From the NCBI GenBank assembly GCA_002361155.1, contig DERZ01000035.1, positions 938 to 33,571 of the forward strand: a DNA stretch of 32,634 bases, given 5' to 3'. The DNA comes from Porphyromonadaceae bacterium UBA3327. Lineage in GTDB: Bacteria; Bacteroidota; Bacteroidia; Bacteroidales; Muribaculaceae. Both the position numbers and the translations under genes were made by a program. Of this stretch, positions 25,572 through 32,634 are shown one piece after another. A model generated the notes under the pieces. That model saw only the letters and a list, made by a program, of their open reading frames with translations, had not been told where the DNA came from and did not search any database. Each line of letters opens with the position of its first letter. Position 1 is the stretch's first letter.

Positions 25572-25600
25572 AATCCCGCAACTGCCACAGTTGCGGGATT
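25572..25600 (-). terminator. Rho-independent terminator after pepO
   Basis: A 13-bp perfect stem (AATCCCGCAACTG with its complement) and a 3-nt loop. On the minus strand it is followed by TTTTTCG. It starts 22 nt past the M13 peptidase stop. Confidence 0.88.
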
Positions 25601-25622
25601 GTGAACTTTCGGGAATTGAGTC

Positions 25623-27662
25623 TTACCAGATGATCACGCGTTCTTCGGCCGGGCGGAACATCTTGTCGCCCTCCTTGATGCCGAAGGCCTTCAGGAAGGG
25701 TTCGATGTTGCGGAGCGACACATTCACGCGGTTTACGCCGAGGGAGTGGGGGTCAAGCTTTGTGAGACGCTCTTTCTCCGCGTCGCGTACGTTGGTGGCC
25801 CAGAGGTTGGCGTAGTTCATGTAGAACACCTGAGAGGGGTCGAGGCCGTCGATTTTAGCAGCTTCGGAATTGATGTCGACACCTTTCTGCTTCTGGGAGT
25901 CGATCCATGCGGTGTGAGCCACGCGGAGACCGCCCTGGTCGGCGATGTTTTCTCCGAGAGTGTATGTGCCGTTTGCATGGATGCCGGGAAGCACCTCTAT
26001 TTCATTGAACTGAGCCACGAGGCCGTTGGTGAGGTTCTTGAACTTTTCGGCGTCTTCTTCGGTCCACCAGTTGCGCATGTTACCTTCCTCGTCGAAATTG
26101 CGGCCCTGATCGTCGAAACCGTGGGTAAGCTCATGGCCTATCACCACTCCGATACCACCGTAGTTTTCAGCATCGCTCGAAGCGGGGTCATAGAAAGGAG
26201 CCTGAAGGATTCCGGCGGGGAACACGATCTCGTTGTTGATGGGGCTGTAATAAGCGTTGACAGTCTGGGGAGTCATCGCCCATTCGGAGCGGTCGACAGG
26301 TTTGCCCCATTTCTCCAGATAGCGGTCGAGTGCCCATTCGCCTGCATTCTCCATATTTTCATAGTAAGAGAGCGCGGGATCCACGTTGAGGAGACTGTAG
26401 TCCCTCCATTTGTCGGGATAGCCGATCTTTACGGTGATGGCGTTGAGTTTCTTCATGGCGGCAACCTTGGTGTCATCGCTCATCCAGGGAAGACGGATGA
26501 TGTGCTTGCCAAGTGCGTTGCGGAGGTTCTCCACAAGTCCTTCCATGTAGACTTTGCTGCTTTCGGGGAAATATTTCTCTACATAGAGGCGGCCGATGCC
26601 TTCTCCCATGATGCCGTCGACATTGGCGAGTGCTTTCTTCCAGCGGGGACGCTGCTGCTGCACGCCGCTCATCACTTTGTTGAATTCGAAGGATGCGTCA
26701 GAGAACGCATCGCTTAGATACGGTGCCGCGCCGCTTACGATCTCCCAGAGATAGTAGTCTTTTTTCTCGCGGTCTGTGAGCGATTTCATGAGGTTGTCGG
26801 CCTGCTTCACAGTGTTGAGCTCGGTGACAATCACTGTTTCGGGAGCTGTGATGCCGAGGTCACCGATCATCTCGCGGATAGGCAGGTTGGGATACAGTTC
26901 CTTCACCTGGTCAAGTGTGCGGATGTTATACTGCTTCGAATAGTCGCGGCTCTGCTCGCGGGTCCATACCGAGTCGGCAAGTGCTGTCTCGATTTTCATT
27001 ACGTTGGCCGAAATGCGGCGTGCATCCTTCTTGGAGTAGCCGGCGAGCTGCATCTGTTTCTCTATAAGGGTGGTGTATGCCTTGCGGATTTCACGGTTGC
27101 TTTTGTCATTCAGGAGATAATAGTCTCTGTCGCCAAGACCGAGGCCCACACCGCTCACATACATCGCATACTGCTTGCTGTTGCCGAGATCTTCCTGGAA
27201 TCCCATGCTGAAGAGCGGGCTCGATTCGTGGCGCTGCATGTAGCGGAACAAGTCGGTCATCTCTTCGGGACGGGCGTTTTCGATTTTTGCGAGTTTCTTC
27301 CTGATGGGTGCTGCTCCCTCGCGGTTGCGGCGGATGGAGTCCATGCCGAGTTCATACAGGTTCGCTATTTTATAGGCGTCCGTACCTTTGGCGGGATTTG
27401 TGGCGGCAAGGCCGGTCACAATCCTGCGCACACGATGCTCGCTGGAGTCGCTGAGGATGTTGAATGAGCCGTAGCGGGAATACTCCGGAGAGAGAGGATG
27501 ACTCTCCATCCATTTCTTGTTGACATGGTTGTAGAAGTCCTGACGGGGAGAGATTGTGTTGTCCAGCCCGTTTTTGTCCAGACTTTTCAGATGTTCCTGC
27601 GCACTGAGTCCGAACGCAAACAGACCCATGGAGGCAAGCATCATCGACATTCTGAATTTCAT
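25623..27662 (-). CDS. pepO: Secreted M13 (neprilysin/PepO) zinc endopeptidase
   Basis: 679 residues, full length for the family. A Sec signal peptide covers residues 1-21 (MKFRMSMMLASMGLFAFGLSA), placing it in the periplasm or outer envelope. The zinc site is H510-E511-L-T-H514 (VIGHELTHGFDDQG) with third ligand E571 in ENIADQGG. The substrate-binding NAYYSPINNEIVFPAGI lies upstream, and the C-terminus ends in the family-typical tryptophan (FRPAEERVIIW). M13 enzymes cleave short peptides. It is transcribed leftward, with menF 80 nt upstream. No clear promoter box is visible in that 80-nt gap (only 7-of-8 matches), so it may be partly read through from menF. Confidence 0.96.
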   Translation of the reverse strand: MKFRMSMMLASMGLFAFGLSAQEHLKSLDKNGLDNTISPRQDFYNHVNKKWMESHPLSPEYSRYGSFNILSDSSEHRVRRIVTGLAATNPAKGTDAYKIANLYELGMDSIRRNREGAAPIRKKLAKIENARPEEMTDLFRYMQRHESSPLFSMGFQEDLGNSKQYAMYVSGVGLGLGDRDYYLLNDKSNREIRKAYTTLIEKQMQLAGYSKKDARRISANVMKIETALADSVWTREQSRDYSKQYNIRTLDQVKELYPNLPIREMIGDLGITAPETVIVTELNTVKQADNLMKSLTDREKKDYYLWEIVSGAAPYLSDAFSDASFEFNKVMSGVQQQRPRWKKALANVDGIMGEGIGRLYVEKYFPESSKVYMEGLVENLRNALGKHIIRLPWMSDDTKVAAMKKLNAITVKIGYPDKWRDYSLLNVDPALSYYENMENAGEWALDRYLEKWGKPVDRSEWAMTPQTVNAYYSPINNEIVFPAGILQAPFYDPASSDAENYGGIGVVIGHELTHGFDDQGRNFDEEGNMRNWWTEEDAEKFKNLTNGLVAQFNEIEVLPGIHANGTYTLGENIADQGGLRVAHTAWIDSQKQKGVDINSEAAKIDGLDPSQVFYMNYANLWATNVRDAEKERLTKLDPHSLGVNRVNVSLRNIEPFLKAFGIKEGDKMFRPAEERVIIW

Positions 27663-27742
27663 AATGCTAAATTTAAAGTTAGATATTATATTTGATAGTA
27701 TTGTCTTTATTGTTCATACAGTCAAGGCTTGTTGCGACTCGG

Positions 27743-28747
27743 TCATGTTTGCAGACACCTCAGAAGCGTCGACAGTTTGTTTTCGGTTTCAAGCCACTCG
27801 TCATCGGGTGCAGACATCTCGTTGATGCCGCCGCCAGCGTAGAGAGCGCATCCGGCGGGAGTCAGACGCAATGATCTCAGATTTACAAAAAAATTAAAAT
27901 CTCCTTCATTCTGATATGGCCCGCAGAAGCCGCCGTAATAGCTTCGGTCGAAGTTCTCGCATACGTCGATAATCCGCATCGCAGACTCCACCGGGAAACC
28001 GCAGAGAGCCGGAGTAGGGGATAGCCGAAGAGCGAGTTCTGCGACTGCCGCCATGTCGAACCGGTCTTCTGCCTCCCGAATCCTGGCGGTGATATATGTG
28101 CGCAGATGCTCCACCGGACCGGCTTGTGCCGTATGTGTCGGACCTGTTTCTGCATCGAGTCCGGCCGACTCGAAGGCGTCGCGGATGAAGTCGCGCACCA
28201 CATTGTGCTCCTTTAAGTTCTTGTCGTCCCAGTCTCCGGAAGCTTCCGCACTTCTTGTGCCGGCGAGTGCCATGGACGTCAGTAGTCCGCGTTGTCCCGC
28301 AACGAGAGTTTCCGGGGAGGCTCCGAGCCATATTCCGGTGGCTTCGCTTCCAAAGCAGAAGATGAATGCTTCCGGATATTCCAGGCATAGGCGCAGGAAC
28401 GTATTCGAGAGAGAGAATTCGCTCTCCATCACAAGCTGTCTGGCGGCGACTGCCTTGATCAGATTTCCTGACTTGACTTCTGTGACTATCCTCTCCACTT
28501 CCATACGATGTTGTTCCCGGGTTGTGGATCCGGAGAAAGGAGCCGTGATATTTATACGTCTGGCAAATGAGTCGAGTCCGGATATATCGGCCTTTTCGCC
28601 GCCTGTAAAAGAGAGGGTCCTGTGCCGGTCCTGGCGAAAAGGTGCGACAGCGAAGCCGTTCCGGATTCCGTCCGCGATGCTGCAGGAGCGGAATGCAATT
28701 GTTTCCGTTCCGTTGCCCGGCAGTCTGTATCCGTAAAAAGCTTCCAT
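27743..28747 (-). CDS. menF: Isochorismate synthase
   Basis: Chorismate-binding enzyme (334 residues) of the MenF/EntC type, converting chorismate to isochorismate for menaquinone. Visible are the catalytic lysine K98 in NLIKAVAARQ (K190 of E. coli MenF), SMALAGTRS with the conserved acidic motif KEHNVVRDFI, LSPTPALCGFP, the chorismate-binding FDRSYYGGFCGP and the terminal LYAGGGI. It lacks the glutamine amidotransferase-linked features of anthranilate synthase. At 334 residues it is shorter at the N-terminus than E. coli MenF (about 430), typical of Bacteroidota. It starts 12 nt after rimO. No other men gene is next to it: pepO follows. Confidence 0.92.
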   Translation of the reverse strand: MEAFYGYRLPGNGTETIAFRSCSIADGIRNGFAVAPFRQDRHRTLSFTGGEKADISGLDSFARRINITAPFSGSTTREQHRMEVERIVTEVKSGNLIKAVAARQLVMESEFSLSNTFLRLCLEYPEAFIFCFGSEATGIWLGASPETLVAGQRGLLTSMALAGTRSAEASGDWDDKNLKEHNVVRDFIRDAFESAGLDAETGPTHTAQAGPVEHLRTYITARIREAEDRFDMAAVAELALRLSPTPALCGFPVESAMRIIDVCENFDRSYYGGFCGPYQNEGDFNFFVNLRSLRLTPAGCALYAGGGINEMSAPDDEWLETENKLSTLLRCLQT

Positions 28748-28759
28748 ATAGTCAGAATC

Positions 28760-30088
28760 TTAGATATTATTGTCTGTGTAGTCGTCTTGTATCGGACCGG
28801 TCTCGGCAAACAGATCGAACTCTTCGGCACGTGTCACGGTGGCTTCGATGAATTCTCCCGGCTGCGCGCCGCATCTCACGTGAAAAGTGAGATCCACCTC
28901 CGGACTGTCCCATTCCGACCGGCATAGAGCATAGTCTCCTTCCCGCTCGTCGACAAGGAGGCGAAGTCGCTTCCCGACCAGCTCCTCCGACAGTTCGGCG
29001 GAAATATCCTGTTGCAGGGCCATCAAGGTATCAAGTCTGCGTTGCTTCACCTCTTCAGGAACATTGTCGGTGTAATGTCTTGCCGCGTAAGTGTCCTCTT
29101 CTTCAGAGTATGCGAAAGCTCCCATACGGTCGAAGCGGCGGTTTCGTACGAAATCCATAAGGTTGTCGAAATCTTCCTCCTCCTCTCCCGGGAAACCGAC
29201 CATAAGGGTGGTGCGGATTCTTATGCCGGGGACTCTGCGTCTGATTTCGTCGAGCAGACGTTCGGTCTCGGCTGCTGATATATGCCTGCGCATGGCTTTG
29301 AGCATCTTGTCGGAACTGTGTTGCAGGGCGATGTCAAGATATTTGCACACGTTGGGCCTGCGGGCCATGACATCGAGAATGTCCATGGGGAAGTCCGCCG
29401 GATAAGCGTAATGAAGCCTTATCCATTCCACCCCCTCGACTTCGGCCATGGCATCGATAAGCGCGGCCAGCCGGTGCTCGCCGTACAGATCTGTACCGTA
29501 TGAGGAGAGATCCTGCGCTATCACGTTGAATTCCCTCACTCCTCCGGCTGCAAGACGGCGCGTCTCCTCAAGTATTTCCTCCATGGGCCGGGAGATGTGT
29601 CTTCCTGTTATCAGAGGTATGGCGCAGAAGGCGCAGAAGCGGTCGCAACCTTCTGAAATCTTGATGTAGCAGGAATGTGGCGGTGTAGTCAGGGTGCGTT
29701 CCCACTCGCGGGGTGCCGGTGCGCCGGATCTGTCTTCGAGACTGTCGATAAAATTCTTCCAGTCGAATTTTCCGTAGACTATGTCGATTTCCGGAATCTC
29801 CTTATCGAGAACGTCGCGGTATCTCTGGGTAAGGCATCCCATAGCCACTATCTTGCCGATTTTGCCGGAGTCTTTCAATTCGGCGAGGCTAAGGAGGAGA
29901 TTGATGGATTCCTCTTTGGCATCGGCGATGAATCCGCAGGTATTGACCACCACATATTCCCCCTCCACATCTTCGGGGTTGTGCGTCACGGTGTAGCCTT
30001 TGGCTTCCAGCCGCCGGAGCAGCCGTTCGGAATCGATCAGGTTTTTGGAGCAACCCATCGAAATCACGTCGATGTGGTTCGGTATCAT
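28760..30088 (-). CDS. rimO: Ribosomal protein S12 methylthiotransferase
   Basis: Radical-SAM methylthiotransferase that modifies the conserved aspartate of ribosomal protein S12. The 442 residues show the N-terminal MTTase domain with cluster cysteines C13 (SMGCSKN), C51 (NTCGF) and C85 (AMGCLTQ), then the radical-SAM motif CDRFCAFC and IPLITGRHISRP. A C-terminal TRAM-like domain (VGKRLRLLVDE...IEATVTRAEEFDLFA) follows. SMGCSKNLIDSE is characteristic of RimO rather than MiaB. The ATG overlaps the ftsY stop (ATGA), and menF follows 12 nt later, so it is the middle gene of a leftward three-gene unit. Confidence 0.96.
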   Translation of the reverse strand: MIPNHIDVISMGCSKNLIDSERLLRRLEAKGYTVTHNPEDVEGEYVVVNTCGFIADAKEESINLLLSLAELKDSGKIGKIVAMGCLTQRYRDVLDKEIPEIDIVYGKFDWKNFIDSLEDRSGAPAPREWERTLTTPPHSCYIKISEGCDRFCAFCAIPLITGRHISRPMEEILEETRRLAAGGVREFNVIAQDLSSYGTDLYGEHRLAALIDAMAEVEGVEWIRLHYAYPADFPMDILDVMARRPNVCKYLDIALQHSSDKMLKAMRRHISAAETERLLDEIRRRVPGIRIRTTLMVGFPGEEEEDFDNLMDFVRNRRFDRMGAFAYSEEEDTYAARHYTDNVPEEVKQRRLDTLMALQQDISAELSEELVGKRLRLLVDEREGDYALCRSEWDSPEVDLTFHVRCGAQPGEFIEATVTRAEEFDLFAETGPIQDDYTDNNI

Positions 30089-31044
30089 ATAGCGTCGCCG
30101 AAAAGTGATCTTACAAATTCTGTCGGATGGAATATCTGGAGATCCTCCATTCCCTCTCCGAGTCCGATATATTTCACTGGAATCTTGAACTGGTCGCTGA
30201 TTCCGATCACCACGCCGCCGCGGGAGGTGCCGTCGAGTTTGGTGACTGCGAGGTTGTTGATTTCAGTCGCGGCCATGAACTGTCTGGCCTGTTCAAAAGC
30301 GTTCTGTCCGGTGCTTCCGTCAAGAACGAGCAGAATCTCCTGGGGCGCGTCTGGCACCACGCGCTTCATCACGGACTTGACCTTGGTAAGCTCGTTCATT
30401 AGGTTGATCTTGTTGTGGAGGCGTCCTGCGGTGTCGATTATGACCACGTCCGCACCCTGGGCTTTGGCGCTCTGCAGCGTGTCGAAGGCCACCGCCGCAG
30501 GGTCGCTTCCCATTTTCTGTTTTATCACGGGTACACCTACGCGCTGTCCCCATATATCAAGCTGCTCGATGGCGGCGGCCCGGAATGTGTCGGCTGCTCC
30601 CAGCACCACCTTGTTGCCGGCTTGTTTGTACTGCCAGGCAAGCTTGCCGATGGTGGTGGTCTTGCCGACTCCGTTCACTCCCACCACAAGTATCACGTAG
30701 GGATCATCGCCCTTGCGGGTAACTTTGAAATCGTCAAGCTCATTCTCATTGTCAGGTTTCTGAAGCATGTCGGTCACTTCCTCCACAAGCATCCGGCGGA
30801 GTTCCTGACTTCCGACATACTTGTCGCGGGCGACTCTCTCTTCGAGCCGCTCGATAATCTTAAGTGTGGTGTCGGTGCCGACATCGCTCATGATGAATGC
30901 TTCCTCGAGATTGTCGAGAACTTCGTCGTCGACCTTGCTTTTCCCCGCGATGGCATGCGAAATCTTGTTCCACATCCCGGTCTGCGTTTTCTCAAGCCCC
31001 GAATCCAGAGTCTCTTTCTTCTTTTTGGAGAAAAACTTGAACAT
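30085..31044 (-). CDS. ftsY: Signal recognition particle receptor FtsY
   Basis: SRP-GTPase that docks ribosome-SRP complexes at the inner membrane. The 319 residues have a short basic N-terminus (MFKFFSKKKK), a helical N domain, and a complete NG GTPase: G1 GVNGVGKTTT (about 121-130), GAADTFRAAA, G3 DTAGR, G4 TKLDGTSRGG and a closing GLGEGMEDL. The long acidic A domain of E. coli FtsY is absent, as usual in Bacteroidota. It overlaps rimO by 4 nt. Upstream is a palindrome-rich gap, in which I see no consensus promoter. Confidence 0.97.
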   Translation of the reverse strand: MFKFFSKKKKETLDSGLEKTQTGMWNKISHAIAGKSKVDDEVLDNLEEAFIMSDVGTDTTLKIIERLEERVARDKYVGSQELRRMLVEEVTDMLQKPDNENELDDFKVTRKGDDPYVILVVGVNGVGKTTTIGKLAWQYKQAGNKVVLGAADTFRAAAIEQLDIWGQRVGVPVIKQKMGSDPAAVAFDTLQSAKAQGADVVIIDTAGRLHNKINLMNELTKVKSVMKRVVPDAPQEILLVLDGSTGQNAFEQARQFMAATEINNLAVTKLDGTSRGGVVIGISDQFKIPVKYIGLGEGMEDLQIFHPTEFVRSLFGDAI

Positions 31045-31065
31045 ATTTGTAGTTTCTTAGTCGTA

Positions 31066-31112
31066 ATGCATTATGCCCGATGGATAATTCATTCTCATGA
31101 TTCATAATGCAT
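31066..31112. repeat. Spaced inverted repeat 1 upstream of ftsY
   Basis: Perfect 10-bp arms ATGCATTATG (31066-31075) and CATAATGCAT (31103-31112), separated by 27 nt. The hexamer ATTCAT recurs at 31087 and 31100, with its complement at 31111. The arms resemble the ATTATGAATTATG-type interspersed sequences I associate with Bacteroidota intergenic repeats (inference). Confidence 0.7.
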
Positions 31113-31120
31113 GAATAAAA

Positions 31121-31167
31121 TTGCGGATTGAAATGACAATCTTTGCAGTCGTGATTCCAATCCGCAA
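31121..31167 (-). repeat. Spaced inverted repeat 2, possible long-loop terminator of the receptor gene
   Basis: Perfect 10-bp arms TTGCGGATTG (31121-31130) and CAATCCGCAA (31158-31167), again with a 27-nt gap. On the minus strand the second arm is followed by TTTTATTC, so it could terminate transcription from the truncated receptor gene, although the loop is unusually long. The remaining gap (31168-31222) shows nothing recognisable. Confidence 0.65.
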
Positions 31168-31222
31168 AAATAATCATAATTTCTCAGAATATCAAACCCA
31201 TCATCGGTCTTGAAGTGATTTT

Positions 31223-32596
31223 TCAAGTATTGCCACCTTTGCCGGAGGAGCCTGAACCGGAGCCTGCGTCATCGCCTGTGACATCGGCCGCCGTGCGCCT
31301 GACGTCGCTCTTGAGACTGCCGAAGCGGTACGTGATGCTGAATCCTACCTGCCACTGCGTGAAATTGGACCATGATTTGTTTATTACGTTGGAGGCCACA
31401 ACCTCGTTCCTGTAAGTCCGTATGGGATTCAGGAAGTTAGTGGCATTGAGCGAGAGGGTAAGCGCGTCTTCCTTGAGCAGCGACTGCGAGACCGACACTC
31501 CGTAATAGTACCAGCTGGAGCTGCGATATTGGATGTCGAACCATGGACTGCCGGCGCCTCCGGTTACGTTGAAGCGCATCCGGATGGGGATCCGGTAGTT
31601 CCAGTCGACGTTGAAGTTGCCTCCCCAGCCGCTCTTTTGCGCCGTGAGCCGCGGCGCGTCGGCTTTCATGTCCTTATAGTATCCCGACAAGAAGATACTG
31701 AGGCTCATGTCGGGGATGATTGTCCACTGGCCGTTGATGTCGAGGCGTACGGTCTGCTGGCGTCCGATGTTGGCGTAGGTGGTGTGGATTATGTCCTGCT
31801 CGGCGAACATATAGTCCATGATTCCGTTGCCGACGTAGTCGTATCCGGCCCGGATTCCGCCGCCGAGTTTGCCGCCGTAGTTGTTATAGGAGAACGAGAG
31901 GCCGTGGGACACCTCGCTTTTAAGGTCCGGATTGCCATAGCTTACTGTTCCGATCGACTCGTTGCGGTAGGGGTTCAGGCTCCAGAGTCCCGGGCGGGAT
32001 ATGCGCATCTGGTAGCCGAGCCTCATGCTTGCTCCGGGGGATGGATTGTAGCTTAGCGACACGTTGGGGACGGCGTCGTCGAGTCGTGAGGAGAAGTCCG
32101 GGCGGTCCCCGATCCTGTAGCGGAGTCCCATGTCGGTGTGCTCGTAGCGGAGTCCTGCCTTTCCGGTGAATTTTCCGAACTTGCCGGTATATGCCGCGTA
32201 TGCGGCCACGATGTTCTGGAACTGTTCCGTGCACATCTCCTCCGAGGTCAGGGTCGCGGATTCCTCCTCCGAAAGTCCCTGCCGGGGAACATTATGCGCT
32301 GTGTTTGTCATGAACGTGCCTTTGGCTCCGAGCTCCACTACGTGTTTATCTCTCAATGGCAGCGAGTAGTCCAGCTGTCCGACATGACGCAGATATTGAC
32401 CGGTGCTCGCGTTTTCCCGCCAGAAGTATTCTACCGGAAAATCTCCCTTTATATCATCGTAATTTTCAGTGTTGCGGCTGTTGTCATCGTTGTATCCGAA
32501 GTTGTAGGATGCCACTATGTGATGTCCCTGGCGGCCGAATGTATGCTGGTAGCTCAGCTGTCCTCCCGCTGAATTATATGTTATTACTGTCCGCTA
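31223..32596 (-). pseudogene. C-terminal half of an outer-membrane beta-barrel (TonB-receptor-like) protein, 5'-truncated
   Basis: An open frame of about 456 residues from just after a TAG (32596-32594) to 31223. It is almost entirely alternating barrel strands (OMP_b-brl_3/outer-membrane beta-barrel family), with SYNPSPGASMRLGYQMRISRPGLWSLNPYRN as a landmark, last strands QWQVGFSITYRFGS, and a Gly/Ser-rich tail after them. Family members usually have 700-900 residues with a signal peptide, a carboxypeptidase-like domain and a plug, all missing here. Barrel-like sequence (GGQLSYQHTFGRQGHH) continues upstream of the first possible start (GTG at 32515), so that GTG is not a real start. The break coincides with sequence resembling an insertion-sequence end. 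The protein probably cannot be exported. A genuine split across the window edge in another frame is the alternative. Confidence 0.72.
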
Positions 32597-32634
32597 AACT
32601 TTTTTTGAGCGATTGAAAAATTAGGGCTGACACC
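32587..32634. mobile_element. Possible terminal end of an insertion sequence (continues past the window)
   Basis: The barrel reading frame stops abruptly at about 32596 in CTGTCCGCTAAAC followed by a run of seven T, and the remaining bases do not translate into barrel sequence in any frame. A short non-coding terminal region of this kind, with a possible minus-strand stop (TAA near 32622) 30-40 nt inside, fits an insertion-sequence end plus the 3' end of a transposase. I cannot name a family, see the other end, or see a target duplication. Confidence 0.4.

Noticed and set aside
25447..25581. 45-residue N-terminal extension of the GH13 enzyme
   Set aside because: It runs through a probable -7 box and into the pepO terminator hairpin. 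Relatives begin near the ATG at 25446.
25746..26717. 323-residue plus-strand open frame inside pepO
   Set aside because: Antisense shadow of the M13 peptidase coding sequence; no family resemblance. The same reasoning applies to the long plus-strand frames at 28053-28736 and 29675-30700.
1..32634. CRISPR arrays, tRNA or rRNA genes, prophage genes
   Set aside because: I saw no regularly spaced repeats of 25-40 bp, no cloverleaf-like genes and no phage structural genes on reading both strands. A covariance search would be needed to exclude small RNAs.

Overview
The window looks like a chromosomal segment of a Bacteroidota gut-type bacterium, most likely order Bacteroidales and possibly Muribaculaceae-like (the family is inference). 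Support comes from a full-length SprA directly behind ruvA, an outer-membrane beta-barrel of the Bacteroidota TonB-receptor type, a carboxynorspermidine decarboxylase, and promoters of the Bacteroidota form (TTTG, about 20 nt, TAnnTTTG). Most of the window is core metabolism and maintenance. I found no tRNA, rRNA, CRISPR array or prophage.

Left part (1-7400). A leftward operon runs from 4495 through the window edge: S1/P1 nuclease, a small HsdR_N-like nuclease-fold protein, PcrA/UvrD helicase, and NspC (3' end outside the window). Divergent from it are lipA and lipB, the lipoate synthesis and transfer pair. These converge on recR plus a GNAT acetyltransferase, and the junction carries two tandem hairpin-forming repeats.

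Middle (7400-20540). ruvA and the 2507-residue sprA (the type IX secretion outer-membrane translocon) run rightward to a perfect bidirectional terminator. A leftward three-gene unit follows: a 120-residue conserved-looking unknown, a PlsC-type acyltransferase, and a YafV-like omega-amidase. Upstream of it lies a periplasmic M16 zinc protease with its own promoter and a leader of about 130 nt.

Accessory island (20540-22740). This A+T-richer stretch holds a two-gene toxin-antitoxin module (antitoxin with a ribbon-helix-helix-like N-terminus, YoeB-type toxin) with a recognisable promoter and operator, followed by a small outer-membrane beta-barrel protein whose promoter sits almost on its start codon.

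Right part (22740-32634). Leftward genes are prs (PRPP synthase), a cytoplasmic GH13 glycosidase, a secreted M13 (PepO) peptidase, and the chain ftsY-rimO-menF. Upstream of ftsY is a palindrome-rich gap. The window ends in the C-terminal half of an outer-membrane beta-barrel receptor that is cut at its 5' end; the flanking sequence looks like the end of an insertion sequence.

I see no clearly new multi-gene system. The best leads are the broken receptor at the right edge, the mixed-type toxin-antitoxin pair, the HsdR_N/PcrA/S1-P1 operon, and several repeat or regulatory structures between genes.
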